From assembly GCF_001083785.1 (NCBI RefSeq), contig NZ_LAVL01000059.1, positions 1 through 48,152 of the forward strand: a DNA stretch of 48,152 nucleotides. The letters run 5' to 3'. The translations under genes and the position numbers were made by a program. The notes under the pieces are model-generated. The model was not told the DNA's origin. It was given only the letters and a program-made list of their open reading frames with translations, and searched no databases. The stretch is from Nonomuraea sp. SBT364 (GTDB taxonomy: Bacteria; Actinomycetota; Actinomycetes; Streptosporangiales; Streptosporangiaceae). This document shows positions 24,777 to 32,881 of this stretch, piece by piece. Numbering within the stretch: position 1 is the stretch's first letter; the number at the start of each line of letters is the position of its first letter.

Positions 24777-25180
24777 GATGTCGCAGCCGCTACCGGTGCC
24801 GATCTGACCGGTGAAACCCTCCGGCGAGATACATCCCTACGGAAGTCACGGCAGGCCGCTCAAGGTCAACCCGGCCCCGGGGCCGAGTAAAGCCGATCGG
24901 ATTCGATCGTAGATTGACATTGTTGGTCTCGAAGTATTCACTTTTGGTCATCACCTGTTGTCGGGCGCGAACCACGCCGGCGCATGGCAGGCGTTCGCGG
25001 CGCACGTAGTAGGGAGACCGCCGTGGCAATGGAACGTCGAGACTTCCTGCCCGCCATCACCGCCGACCACCTGTGGCGCTTCCGCCGACCCGCCACTTCG
25101 CGGACAAGCACGTCGGGATGCCCTCGCCGAGGATTCCACCACCCGCCTCGAAGAACGCCACACCATCCAAAGGAGATCCC
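24777..25180. other. Intergenic region before the GH2 gene
   Basis: No supported gene. TTGACA (24914-24919) and TATTCA (24935-24940), with a short 15-base spacer, may be the GH2 promoter, lying in an AT-richer patch (24895-24955). A 75-codon frame starting at 24984 has no recognisable domain. The ribosome site AAGGAG (25170-25175) ends the region. Confidence 0.5.
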
Positions 25181-27823
25181 GTGCAACGATTACGTCCTCG
25201 ACGGCTGCTGACCTGCGTCGTCGCCGGCATCGTCGCCATCGCGGCGTTCGCCGTCGGCACGCCGCAGGCGAGCGCCGCGCCCGCCCGGCCCTCGCCGCTG
25301 ACCACCCCCTGGACGGCCCAGGCGCTCGACGGCACGCCGCTGCCGGAGTACCCCCGCCCGCAGATGACCCGTCCGGACTGGCTGAACCTCAACGGCGAGT
25401 GGCAACTGCGCCAGTCGGCCACCAACGACGCCCCCGTGTTCGGCCAGACATTGCCGGAGCGGGTGAACGTCCCCTTCCCCGTCGAGTCCGCCCTGTCCGG
25501 GATCAAGCGGGCAGCCGATGACACGCGCTACTACCTGTTCTACCGCCGGACGTTCACCGTGCCGGCCGGCTGGAACGGCCGCCGCGTACAGCTGCACTTC
25601 GGCGCCGTCGACTGGCAGGCCACCGTATGGGTGAACGGCGTACAGGTCGGCGGGCACACCGGCGGCTACGACCGGTTCGAGTTCGACATCACGCCGCAGC
25701 TCAACGGCGGCACGAACGAACTGGTCGTCCGCGTCTTCGACCCCACCGACTCCGGGGCGAGCGGGAGCGGTCCCGCCCGGGGCAAGCAGGTGCGCAACCC
25801 CGGCGGGATCATGTACACGCCCTCCTCGGGCATCTGGCAGACGGTATGGCTGGAGCCCACACCGGCTTCGTCGATCTACAGTGTGGACACGTACCCGAAC
25901 CTGGCGAACAACACGCTGAGGGTGCGGGTCTTCACGCGCGGGAACGTCTCGGGCCATTCGGTGCTCGCCGAGGCGCTGGACGGCTCGACCGTCGTCGGCA
26001 CCGCGACCGGCGGATTCACGGACTTCACCGTGCCCGTTCCGAACGCCCGGCACTGGTCACCGGACGACCCGTACCTCTACAACCTGCGGATCTCGCTGCG
26101 GAACGCGGAGAACGCGACCGTCGACCGGACCATGCACTACTTCGGGATGCGCCAGGTCGGCACCGCCATGGTCAACGGGCGCCTGATGCCGACGCTCAAC
26201 GGCCGGTTCGTGATGCAGAACGGCGTGCTGGACCAGGGTTTCTGGCCTGACGGCGTGTACACGGCGCCGACCGACGCCGCTCTGGCGAGCGACCTGCAGA
26301 AGATCAAGGACCTGGGTTTCAACATGGTCCGCAAGCACATCAAGGTGGAGCCGCAGCGCTGGTTCTACCACGCCGACCGCCTCGGCCTGCTGGTCTGGCA
26401 GGACATGCCCAGCATGGGGTCCGGCACCGCCGCACATCACACCCAGTGGGAGAACGAGCTGCGGGAGGTCGTGGACGAGCACCGCTCGTCACCCTCGGTC
26501 ATCGCCTACGTCCCGTTCAACGAGGGCTGGGGTGAGTGGAACCTGGCCGACACCACCAGAATCGCCCAGAACGTCAAGAACCAGGACCCCACCAGGCTGG
26601 TGAACGCGCACAGCGGCTACAACTGCTGCGCGTCCAGGGGCGACCCGGGCAACGGCGACATCATGGACTGGCACGTCTACGTCGGGCCGGACTCCCCCAC
26701 CCCGACGAGCACCCGCATCGCGACACTGGGCGAGTACGGCGGGCTGGGTCTGCGCACACCCGGGCACGAATACAGCCCGAACGGGCAGTTCGGCGCCTAC
26801 GAGATGCATCCGACCGCGCAGTCGATGACCGACCGATACGTGAGCCTCGTCAACCAGTCCGCGAAGCTGATGTTCACGCGCGGGCTCGGCGCGCTCGTCT
26901 ACACGCAGCCGTTCGACGTCGAAGGCGAGGTCAACGGCCTGTGGACGTACGACCGGCAGGTGGTGAAGTTCGAGGCGGCCCGCATGCGGGCGGCCAATCT
27001 CGGCATCATCACGGCGTCCGAGCGGCTGAACACCGCGCCTCCGCCGCCCGGCCGGGCGATCAACGGTCCGGGCGGGAAGTGCGTGGACGTCGCCGCCGAC
27101 GACACCGGCGGCAACGGGGCGGCGGTGCAACTGTGGGACTGTCAGATCCATGCGGCCGACCAGCACTGGTCGTGGAACGGCTCGACGCTGCGCACGCTGA
27201 ACCGCTGCCTGGACGTGACCGGTAACGGGACGGCCAACGGCATCCAGGTCCAGCTGTGGGACTGCAACGGAGGCGGCGCCCAGCAGTGGGTGCCGCAACC
27301 CAACGGCGCCCTGCTCAACCCGCAGTCCGGCCGCTGCCTCGACTCACCCGGCGGCGCGACGGCGAACGGCACCCGCCTGCAGATCTGGGACTGCAACGGC
27401 AGCCCCGCGCAGGTGTTCCGCCTGGGCGGCGGTTCGCCTGGGGCCACGTTCGTCAACGGCCCCGCCGGGAAGTGCGTCGACGTCGCCGCCGACGACACCG
27501 GCGGCAACGGGGCGGCGGTGCAACTGTGGGGCTGCCAGGTTCACGCCGTCGACCAGCACTGGGCCTGGGACGGCCGCGCGCTGCGCACGCTGAACCGCTG
27601 CCTGGACGTGACCGGTAACGGGACGGCCAACGGCATCCAGGTCCAGCTGTGGGACTGCAACGGAGGCGGCGCCCAGCAGTGGGTGCCGCAACCCAACGGC
27701 GCCCTGCTCAACCCGCAGTCCGGCCGCTGCCTCGACTCACCCGGCGGCGCGACGGCGGACGGCACGCGGTTGCGGATCTGGGACTGCAACGGCAGCCCGG
27801 CACAGTCCTTCTGGAAGCAGTAA
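25181..27823 (+). CDS. Secreted GH2-family glycosidase with two ricin-B lectin domains
   Basis: 880 aa from the GTG at 25181, five bases after AAGGAG. Signal peptide 1-~32 (GTPQASAAPA). The GH2 sugar-binding, immunoglobulin-like and TIM-barrel parts run from ~45 to ~620: WLNLNGEWQLRQ, YYLFYRRTFTVP, HFGAVDWQATVWVNG, GFNMVRKHIKVEP, LVWQDMPSM. Catalytic Glu448 lies in FNEGWGEW and the nucleophile Glu518 in LGEYGG. GH2 covers beta-galactosidases, beta-mannosidases and beta-glucuronidases; the subgroup cannot be fixed by eye. Residues ~626-755 and ~757-880 are two ricin-B domains duplicated at DNA level. The enzyme probably acts in the glycan-degradation block with GH92 and GH26. Confidence 0.9.
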   Translation: MQRLRPRRLLTCVVAGIVAIAAFAVGTPQASAAPARPSPLTTPWTAQALDGTPLPEYPRPQMTRPDWLNLNGEWQLRQSATNDAPVFGQTLPERVNVPFPVESALSGIKRAADDTRYYLFYRRTFTVPAGWNGRRVQLHFGAVDWQATVWVNGVQVGGHTGGYDRFEFDITPQLNGGTNELVVRVFDPTDSGASGSGPARGKQVRNPGGIMYTPSSGIWQTVWLEPTPASSIYSVDTYPNLANNTLRVRVFTRGNVSGHSVLAEALDGSTVVGTATGGFTDFTVPVPNARHWSPDDPYLYNLRISLRNAENATVDRTMHYFGMRQVGTAMVNGRLMPTLNGRFVMQNGVLDQGFWPDGVYTAPTDAALASDLQKIKDLGFNMVRKHIKVEPQRWFYHADRLGLLVWQDMPSMGSGTAAHHTQWENELREVVDEHRSSPSVIAYVPFNEGWGEWNLADTTRIAQNVKNQDPTRLVNAHSGYNCCASRGDPGNGDIMDWHVYVGPDSPTPTSTRIATLGEYGGLGLRTPGHEYSPNGQFGAYEMHPTAQSMTDRYVSLVNQSAKLMFTRGLGALVYTQPFDVEGEVNGLWTYDRQVVKFEAARMRAANLGIITASERLNTAPPPPGRAINGPGGKCVDVAADDTGGNGAAVQLWDCQIHAADQHWSWNGSTLRTLNRCLDVTGNGTANGIQVQLWDCNGGGAQQWVPQPNGALLNPQSGRCLDSPGGATANGTRLQIWDCNGSPAQVFRLGGGSPGATFVNGPAGKCVDVAADDTGGNGAAVQLWGCQVHAVDQHWAWDGRALRTLNRCLDVTGNGTANGIQVQLWDCNGGGAQQWVPQPNGALLNPQSGRCLDSPGGATADGTRLRIWDCNGSPAQSFWKQ
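27074..27823 (+). repeat. Tandem duplication of a 393-base ricin-B unit
   Basis: The unit starting at 27074 (GGGAAGTGCG) recurs at 27467, an offset of 393 bases or 131 codons. Within it, 27188-27364 and 27581-27757 are identical over 177 bases as I read them, while the flanks differ by scattered substitutions. The second unit ends at the stop codon. Confidence 0.85.
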
Positions 27824-27836
27824 CCCGGCCTGACCT

Positions 27837-27868
27837 CGGGGTGCGGGACCCACGACTCCCGCACCCCG
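27837..27868. terminator. Bidirectional terminator between GH2 and GH26 genes
   Basis: A perfect 12-bp stem (CGGGGTGCGGGA with TCCCGCACCCCG) and an 8-base loop lie in the 51-base gap between two convergent genes, so it can serve both. Confidence 0.8.
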
Positions 27869-27874
27869 GGAAGG

Positions 27875-29593
27875 TCAACCTGTGGCGCAGGACAGGTGAA
27901 CGGGGACGCCGGCAGGGCCGGTGGCCAGGAAGCCGAAGGTGGTCGTTGCGCCCGGGCGGAGGGTGGCGTTGTATCGGGCGTCGCCGGCGGTGATCCGGCC
28001 GGCGGAGACGGAGAGGGCGGTGTTCCAGTACCGCGTGACGGTCTGGCCAGCGGGGGGACGCCAGCCGACGGTCCAGCCCTTCGCCGTGGCCGCGCCGGTG
28101 TTCCTGACCTCCACCTCGGCGAGGAATCCGGTTCTCCAGGAGCCGAGAACCCGGTAGGCGGCGGTGCAGCCGGAGCCGTGGTTCTTGAAGTCGCCCAGCT
28201 CGTCGCGAGTGATGACGTGCGGGTCCCGGTAGACCCGCGTCAGGAAGTCCAGTGAGTTGTGCTGACCGTCCTGGACGAACGGTCCCGACCAGGTGACGAA
28301 GAAGCTCCAGTGCGCGTGGTACGCGCGGGTCAGGGCCGGGTCGGGGATGGAGCCGACCTCTCCGAGCGCGACGAGCTTGCGGTTGCCGCTCAGGTCGACC
28401 AGCTTCTCGTACTGGCCGCTGAGCGGACCGTGGTCTCCGGCGGGCGGGTAGGAGTCGACGCTGACCACGTCGACCACGTCGTCGCCGGGATACCAGGCAG
28501 GTGAGACCGAGTTCCACACCCAGATGAGGTTGTTCAGCCCGTGGTGGCCGGTCAGCCGGTCGTACAGAATGCGCCACAGCTCCTTGGCCGCCTCCGGGCC
28601 CTTCGCGCCCCACCAGAACCAGCCGCCCTCGGCCTCGTGCAGGGGACGCCACAGCACCGGCACGTCCGCGTCGGCGAGTCGCTTGAGCTGGACGGCGACG
28701 GCGTCCATGTCGCGGATCAGCAGCCGATAGTCCTGTGACTCCTTGTCGGCGAGGGCGGCGGCCAGATCGAAGGTGGTCGCGTCGGTGTAGAAGCCGCGCC
28801 ACCACTCCTTGCCCGGCTCGTCGATCAGCCCGCTGGGGGCGTTCCAGTGCCACACGAAGGTGGTGATGCCGCCCTCGGCGTCCCATCGGAGGGCCCGCTC
28901 GACCTCTTCGCTGGTGGCGCCCCGTTCGACCCGGCTGGGCGAGTAGTCCATCATGTCCAGCCCGGCGATGGCGGGCGTCGCCCCGACGTTCTCCCGCACC
29001 CACTCGATGCTCGGCATGTCCTGCTGCCCGGAGATCACCTTCGTGCCGAAACTGCCGGCGAGGTAGCGCATCAGCCCCTTGGCCTCAGGCGTGGCATTCG
29101 GGTTGACGAGCGCGCCGGTGACCTGGTGCGGCGGCGGCGGTTCCACGGGCTCGACGGTGATCGCGTCGATGTAGTACCAGCCCCAGTTGTTCACGATCGT
29201 CACCGTGTTGTCGCCCTCGCGCAGCAGCACCTTGCCCGCCGCCGCGCCGGTGAACGCCGTGGTCTCCGTCAGCACCACGTCACCGTGGCCCGCGCCGTTC
29301 AGCCGCAGGGTGGCGGTCTTGGTGCCGAACGGCGCGCTGTAGCGCACGGTGAGTGAGTGCAGGCCGCCGGGGCTGTCCGGGATCGTCATCGTGAGGGTGT
29401 CGGTGGCGGCGTCGAACCCGGCGACGTATCCGGTCCCCGAGTATCCGGCCGCCCCGGACTCGACGACGACGCCGTCCAGCACACCGTCCTCCGCCTCGAC
29501 CGTCTGCGCGGCCAGGACGGCGTGAGCCGCCGTCACCGGTACGGCGAGCAACGCGGCGACCAGCGCGAACAGGGCGATCAGCCGGACCTTCAT
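27875..29593 (-). CDS. Secreted GH26 beta-mannanase with CBM35 and CBM2
   Basis: 572 aa; ATG with AAGGCGG five bases upstream. Signal peptide 1-~29. Residues 31-148 form a CBM35-like domain (TVEAEDGVLDG, GTGYVAGF, NWGWYYIDAITVEP), followed by a Pro linker (EPPPPH). The GH26 domain (~160-465) has the acid/base Glu320 in RPLHEAEGGWFWWG and the nucleophile Glu412 in LGEVGSI. The C-terminus (~475-572) is a CBM2-type cellulose-binding domain bracketed by Cys476 and Cys569, with WRTGFLAEVEVRNTG and GWTVGWR. GH26 enzymes cut beta-1,4-mannan or galactomannan chains; CBM2 would anchor the enzyme to plant cell wall. Confidence 0.93.
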   Translation of the reverse strand: MKVRLIALFALVAALLAVPVTAAHAVLAAQTVEAEDGVLDGVVVESGAAGYSGTGYVAGFDAATDTLTMTIPDSPGGLHSLTVRYSAPFGTKTATLRLNGAGHGDVVLTETTAFTGAAAGKVLLREGDNTVTIVNNWGWYYIDAITVEPVEPPPPHQVTGALVNPNATPEAKGLMRYLAGSFGTKVISGQQDMPSIEWVRENVGATPAIAGLDMMDYSPSRVERGATSEEVERALRWDAEGGITTFVWHWNAPSGLIDEPGKEWWRGFYTDATTFDLAAALADKESQDYRLLIRDMDAVAVQLKRLADADVPVLWRPLHEAEGGWFWWGAKGPEAAKELWRILYDRLTGHHGLNNLIWVWNSVSPAWYPGDDVVDVVSVDSYPPAGDHGPLSGQYEKLVDLSGNRKLVALGEVGSIPDPALTRAYHAHWSFFVTWSGPFVQDGQHNSLDFLTRVYRDPHVITRDELGDFKNHGSGCTAAYRVLGSWRTGFLAEVEVRNTGAATAKGWTVGWRPPAGQTVTRYWNTALSVSAGRITAGDARYNATLRPGATTTFGFLATGPAGVPVHLSCATG

Positions 29594-29780
29594 GGCACCG
29601 CCTTGACGAGACGAGGAGGCTGGGGGCGCCTCACTCTAAAGGCGCGGCGCGGACCGGGGAATCTCACCAGCCGGCTGCGGCCACGCGTGCGCCGCCTGCC
29701 AGCGCCGATCCCCGGCCCGGCGGTGAAACGTTCACACCCGGACAGCGCTGCCACCTCCGCCTCAGCCCGTGTACGCGACA

Positions 29781-31562
29781 TCACTCCGGCGTCTCGGCGA
29801 CGAGGCCCTCCTGCCCGGTGCGGAGCTCCACCGTGGCGCGGATGCCGTCCGGCCATGCCACGGTCAGCCGCCCGTCCGGGGCGACCCGTACGGAGGGGTC
29901 GGCGTCGTCTCCCGCGCCGTCGAGGACGGCCAGCGCCACCGCCCAGCCGTCGCCGGTCAGGCCGTCCAGCACCGGGACGAGCGCCGGGCTGCCGAAGGCG
30001 GTGCCGGGGGTGCTCTCGTGAGCCGATGCCGACGCGTACCCGTGCAGCCCCACCAGCCGGGAGCGGGAGCCGCCGGGAGAGGTGAGGCAGACCGCCCGGC
30101 CGTCGGCGACGGCGCCGGCGCCGGGAAGGGCCCAGCCGCTCTGGCGCACGCGCGTTCCCGGCGCCACCCGGTGGACGCGCACCTCCGCCCCGCCTCGGAT
30201 CACGGTCAGGCTTTCCACGGCTCCGGCCGCCGAGGACGCCCAGGCGAGGTCCCCCCTTCCGGGCAGGGCGCCCGCGCCGCGGGGCTGAATGCGGCCGCGG
30301 GAGGTGAGCGTGCCGTCTGCCTGGACAAGGCCGAAGTGGTTGTCGGGAATCTCGCCCGGCGCGGTCGGCCCGGTGTGGGACGAGTAGGCGTAGCGGTCGT
30401 AGAGCGGATCGCCCGGTTTGTCCTGGCTGCCGTGGTTGATGACGCGAGCGATCCCGCCGGTGTTGACGACCAGGAGGCCGGGGCCGGGAAGGACGGCCGT
30501 GCCTTCGGGCCCGGCCTCCTCGGTGGCGGTCCAGAGGGGGTGATCGGCCGGGGCGAGCAGCCCGGCGAACGCCTTGGCGGCCCAATACGGTGAGGCCGAG
30601 CCCGAGTACGGTGGCAGGGTGGCCTCGTGCGGCCCGTACCAGCCGAGGGTGAGCAGGCCGTGCTCCGACAGGGCGCCGTGTTCCAGGGCGTGGCGCAGCG
30701 CGCCGGAGGTCAGCCGCCGGGTCGCGCCAGGGGAGAGCGGGGTGTGGCCGGTCACCGCCCCCACCATCAGGGCGGCCGCCGTGGCGAACCGGTAGGTCAT
30801 GGACCGTCCCTGGTAGAGGGGGCGGCCGTCGGCGGCGAAGGTCAGCGCGAAGCTGTCCAGGAACTCCCGCAGCCGAGCCTCGTGGACGGACATCGGCGTG
30901 CCGGACAGCAGCCCGTACAGGGCTGGGTAGAAGTGCAGGGCCCAGCCGTTGTAGTGGTCGAAGGCACGGTTGGGGCCGTCGGAGTACCAGCCGGAGCCGG
31001 CGTACCAGGGCTCGATGCGCGCCAGGCCGTCCGCGACGGCGGCGCGCGAGGCGTCCGCGTGGCTGCCGGCCGCCGTGAGGAAGCCGCCGACGGTCACGGG
31101 GAAGAGCCGCCAGTTGTTGTCGGCCGGCTCGTGGTCGAACACGGTGGCCAGGTAGCGGGCCAGCCGCACGCGCTCGCCGCCGCTCAAGGTGTCCCACAGG
31201 TGCTCGCGGGTCAGCCAGAGCCCCAGGGCCAGCGAGGCGCACTCCACCATCGGCTGGAAACGGTCGGCCACCGCCGGCCAGACGTCCGGGCCGTTGACGA
31301 ACCCGCTCCGGTACGGCGCGAGCGACTCCGGGGGGCCGCCGCCTGCCACCCGGAAGGCCGCGATCAGGAACGTGCGGGCGAAGCCCTCCATCCCGTCGCA
31401 GTCGGACCAGCTCGCCCGCCCGGGCAGCCGGATCGACGCGCCGTCCGGCGACCGGTACGGCTCGGCAGCCGCGAGCAGCCCGTCGGCCACGGCCTCCCAG
31501 TGCCGGCGGGTCCAGCCGGTGTACGGGCTGAGACGGCGGTCCTCATCGGGCAGGTCGAACAC
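29781..31562 (-). CDS. DUF2264 protein (putative glycan-related (alpha/alpha) barrel)
   Basis: 593 aa; GTG start with GGAG five bases upstream. No signal peptide, so cytoplasmic. Family hallmarks of DUF2264 include SWSDCDGMEGFARTFLIAAFR, EPADNNWRLFPV, GSGWYSDGPNRAFDHYNGWALHFYP and SASPYWAAKAFAGL. Members sit in sugar-utilisation loci and resemble six-hairpin unsaturated glucuronyl or rhamnogalacturonyl hydrolases, but the activity is not firmly established. It is divergent from the hybrid regulator at 31723, with a shared operator-like motif between them, so it is probably part of that regulon and acts on imported oligosaccharides. Confidence 0.85.
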   Translation of the reverse strand: MFDLPDEDRRLSPYTGWTRRHWEAVADGLLAAAEPYRSPDGASIRLPGRASWSDCDGMEGFARTFLIAAFRVAGGGPPESLAPYRSGFVNGPDVWPAVADRFQPMVECASLALGLWLTREHLWDTLSGGERVRLARYLATVFDHEPADNNWRLFPVTVGGFLTAAGSHADASRAAVADGLARIEPWYAGSGWYSDGPNRAFDHYNGWALHFYPALYGLLSGTPMSVHEARLREFLDSFALTFAADGRPLYQGRSMTYRFATAAALMVGAVTGHTPLSPGATRRLTSGALRHALEHGALSEHGLLTLGWYGPHEATLPPYSGSASPYWAAKAFAGLLAPADHPLWTATEEAGPEGTAVLPGPGLLVVNTGGIARVINHGSQDKPGDPLYDRYAYSSHTGPTAPGEIPDNHFGLVQADGTLTSRGRIQPRGAGALPGRGDLAWASSAAGAVESLTVIRGGAEVRVHRVAPGTRVRQSGWALPGAGAVADGRAVCLTSPGGSRSRLVGLHGYASASAHESTPGTAFGSPALVPVLDGLTGDGWAVALAVLDGAGDDADPSVRVAPDGRLTVAWPDGIRATVELRTGQEGLVAETPE

Positions 31563-31657
31563 GGGAACTCCAGGAAGACGGGAACGGGCCGTTCGTCCGG
31601 CGACGTTAGCGGTGTGCGGGAACGCGACACAAGACGAAGTGATCGAATGAAAGAAAA

Positions 31658-31672
31658 TCGTTCATAACGAAA
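31658..31672. promoter_or_regulatory. Operator candidate between DUF2264 and regulator genes
   Basis: TCGTT-CAT-AACGA (31658-31670) is a small inverted repeat and contains TCATAACGAAA (31662-31672). The same 11-mer occurs inverted at 32795-32805 before the transport operon. Confidence 0.6.
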
Positions 31673-31722
31673 GTCGCATCGGCTAGGATCTGCATCACCC
31701 ACGTCCGGCCGAAGGAGCGCCC

Positions 31723-32778
31723 TTGTCCGTCGAACAGCGCCACAGACTCATCCTCCGCCAGGTCCGCGACCGGGGCTCGGTGCGACTCACCGACCTGGTC
31801 GAGGAGCTCGGCGTCTCCGCGGTGACGCTGCGCAGAGACGTGGAACATCTGGCCGCGCAGGGCCTGCTGGCCCGCGTGCACGGTGGCGTGACCCTGCCGC
31901 CCTCCGAGGACCCCGACGCCGCCGCGGCCCCGGCGGGCCCCGCGCCCAAGCTGACCATCGGCATGCTGGTCCCGTCGGCCCACTACTACTACCCGGGCGT
32001 GATCAAGGGGGCTCAGGAGCAGGCGGCCAGGGCGGGGGCGCGCCTGGTGCTGGGCATCTCGCGTTACGAGGACGAGGAGGACCGCGCGCAGGTGCGCCAG
32101 CTCATCAAGGGCGGGATCGACGGCCTGCTGCTGACGCCGAGCAGGCAGCCCGACGAATCCCACGTGGAGTGGCTGGCCGGGCTGCGCGTCCCGGCCGTGC
32201 TGGTGGAGCGGCGCACCGAGCTGGCCGGGGCCGCCTCGATGCTCGACGCGGTCGCCTCCGACCATGCCCACGGCTCCTATCTCGGCGTACGGCACCTGGC
32301 CGAGCTGGGGCACCGCAGGATCGCGCTCGTCGCCTATCCGAGCCCGACCACGCCCAGGATCAAGGCGGGGATGCTGGCCGGCACCTCGGCGCTCGGCATG
32401 GACGAGCCCCGGGAGATCGTCATCGACCGGGAGCAGCCACTCGACCTGTTCATCGCCGACGTGCTGCGGCTGGTGCGCGACGACGGCGTGACCGGCCTGG
32501 TCGTACACAACGACGAGGACGCCCTGTCGCTGGTCAGGAACCTGGCGGCCGCCGGCGTCGACATCCCGGCGGAAGTGTCCCTGGTCGCCTACGACGACGA
32601 GGTGGCCAGCTTCTGCTCGCCGTCGCTGACCGCGGTGGCGCCGCCCAAGACGGAGGTCGGCCGTTGCGCGGTGAACATGCTGGTCAGGAGGCTCACCCAA
32701 GGATCGTCCGCCTCGGGGCGGCATCTGGCACTGCTGCCCGAGCTGAGGGTGCGGGAGTCCTCGGTCCCGCCGCGCTGA
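31723..32778 (+). CDS. Hybrid sugar regulator: DeoR-type HTH with LacI-type sensor domain
   Basis: 351 aa; TTG start with AAGGAG six bases upstream. Residues 1-60 are a DeoR-type winged helix (RHRLILRQVRDRGSVRLTDL, then VSAVTLRRDVEHLAAQGLLARVHGG). Residues ~75-345 are a periplasmic-binding-protein fold as in LacI repressors (IGMLVPSAHYYYPGVIKGA, DGLLLTPSR, DHAHGSYLGVRHLAELGHRRIALV, PAEVSLVAYDDE). It should bind a mono- or oligosaccharide and control the adjacent transporter genes and the divergent DUF2264 gene. The shared 11-base motif on both sides supports autoregulation and operon control. Confidence 0.9.
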   Translation: MSVEQRHRLILRQVRDRGSVRLTDLVEELGVSAVTLRRDVEHLAAQGLLARVHGGVTLPPSEDPDAAAAPAGPAPKLTIGMLVPSAHYYYPGVIKGAQEQAARAGARLVLGISRYEDEEDRAQVRQLIKGGIDGLLLTPSRQPDESHVEWLAGLRVPAVLVERRTELAGAASMLDAVASDHAHGSYLGVRHLAELGHRRIALVAYPSPTTPRIKAGMLAGTSALGMDEPREIVIDREQPLDLFIADVLRLVRDDGVTGLVVHNDEDALSLVRNLAAAGVDIPAEVSLVAYDDEVASFCSPSLTAVAPPKTEVGRCAVNMLVRRLTQGSSASGRHLALLPELRVRESSVPPR

Positions 32779-32794
32779 AAAGTGTTCGTCGCCA

Positions 32795-32849
32795 TTTCGT
32801 TATGATCGTTTCGATCATATCTCTAGACACATCTTCGCTTGTGAGCGAA
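32795..32849. promoter_or_regulatory. Operator cluster upstream of the sugar transport operon
   Basis: TTTCGTTATGA (32795-32805) is the inverse of the motif at 31662. It overlaps the 7-base-arm palindrome ATGATCG-TTT-CGATCAT (32802-32818). A further palindrome, TTCGCT-TGTG-AGCGAA, lies at 32834-32849. The patch is AT-rich and ends 32 bases before the binding-protein start. Confidence 0.65.
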
Positions 32850-32881
32850 TGATGCTCTAACGATCGAGGCGGAGGTTTGTG

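Noticed and set aside
24984..25211. A 75-codon frame starting before the GH2 gene, with a Tat-like MERRDFL start
   Set aside because: After the first residues it is low-complexity Arg/Pro sequence and it overlaps the GH2 start; no domain follows.
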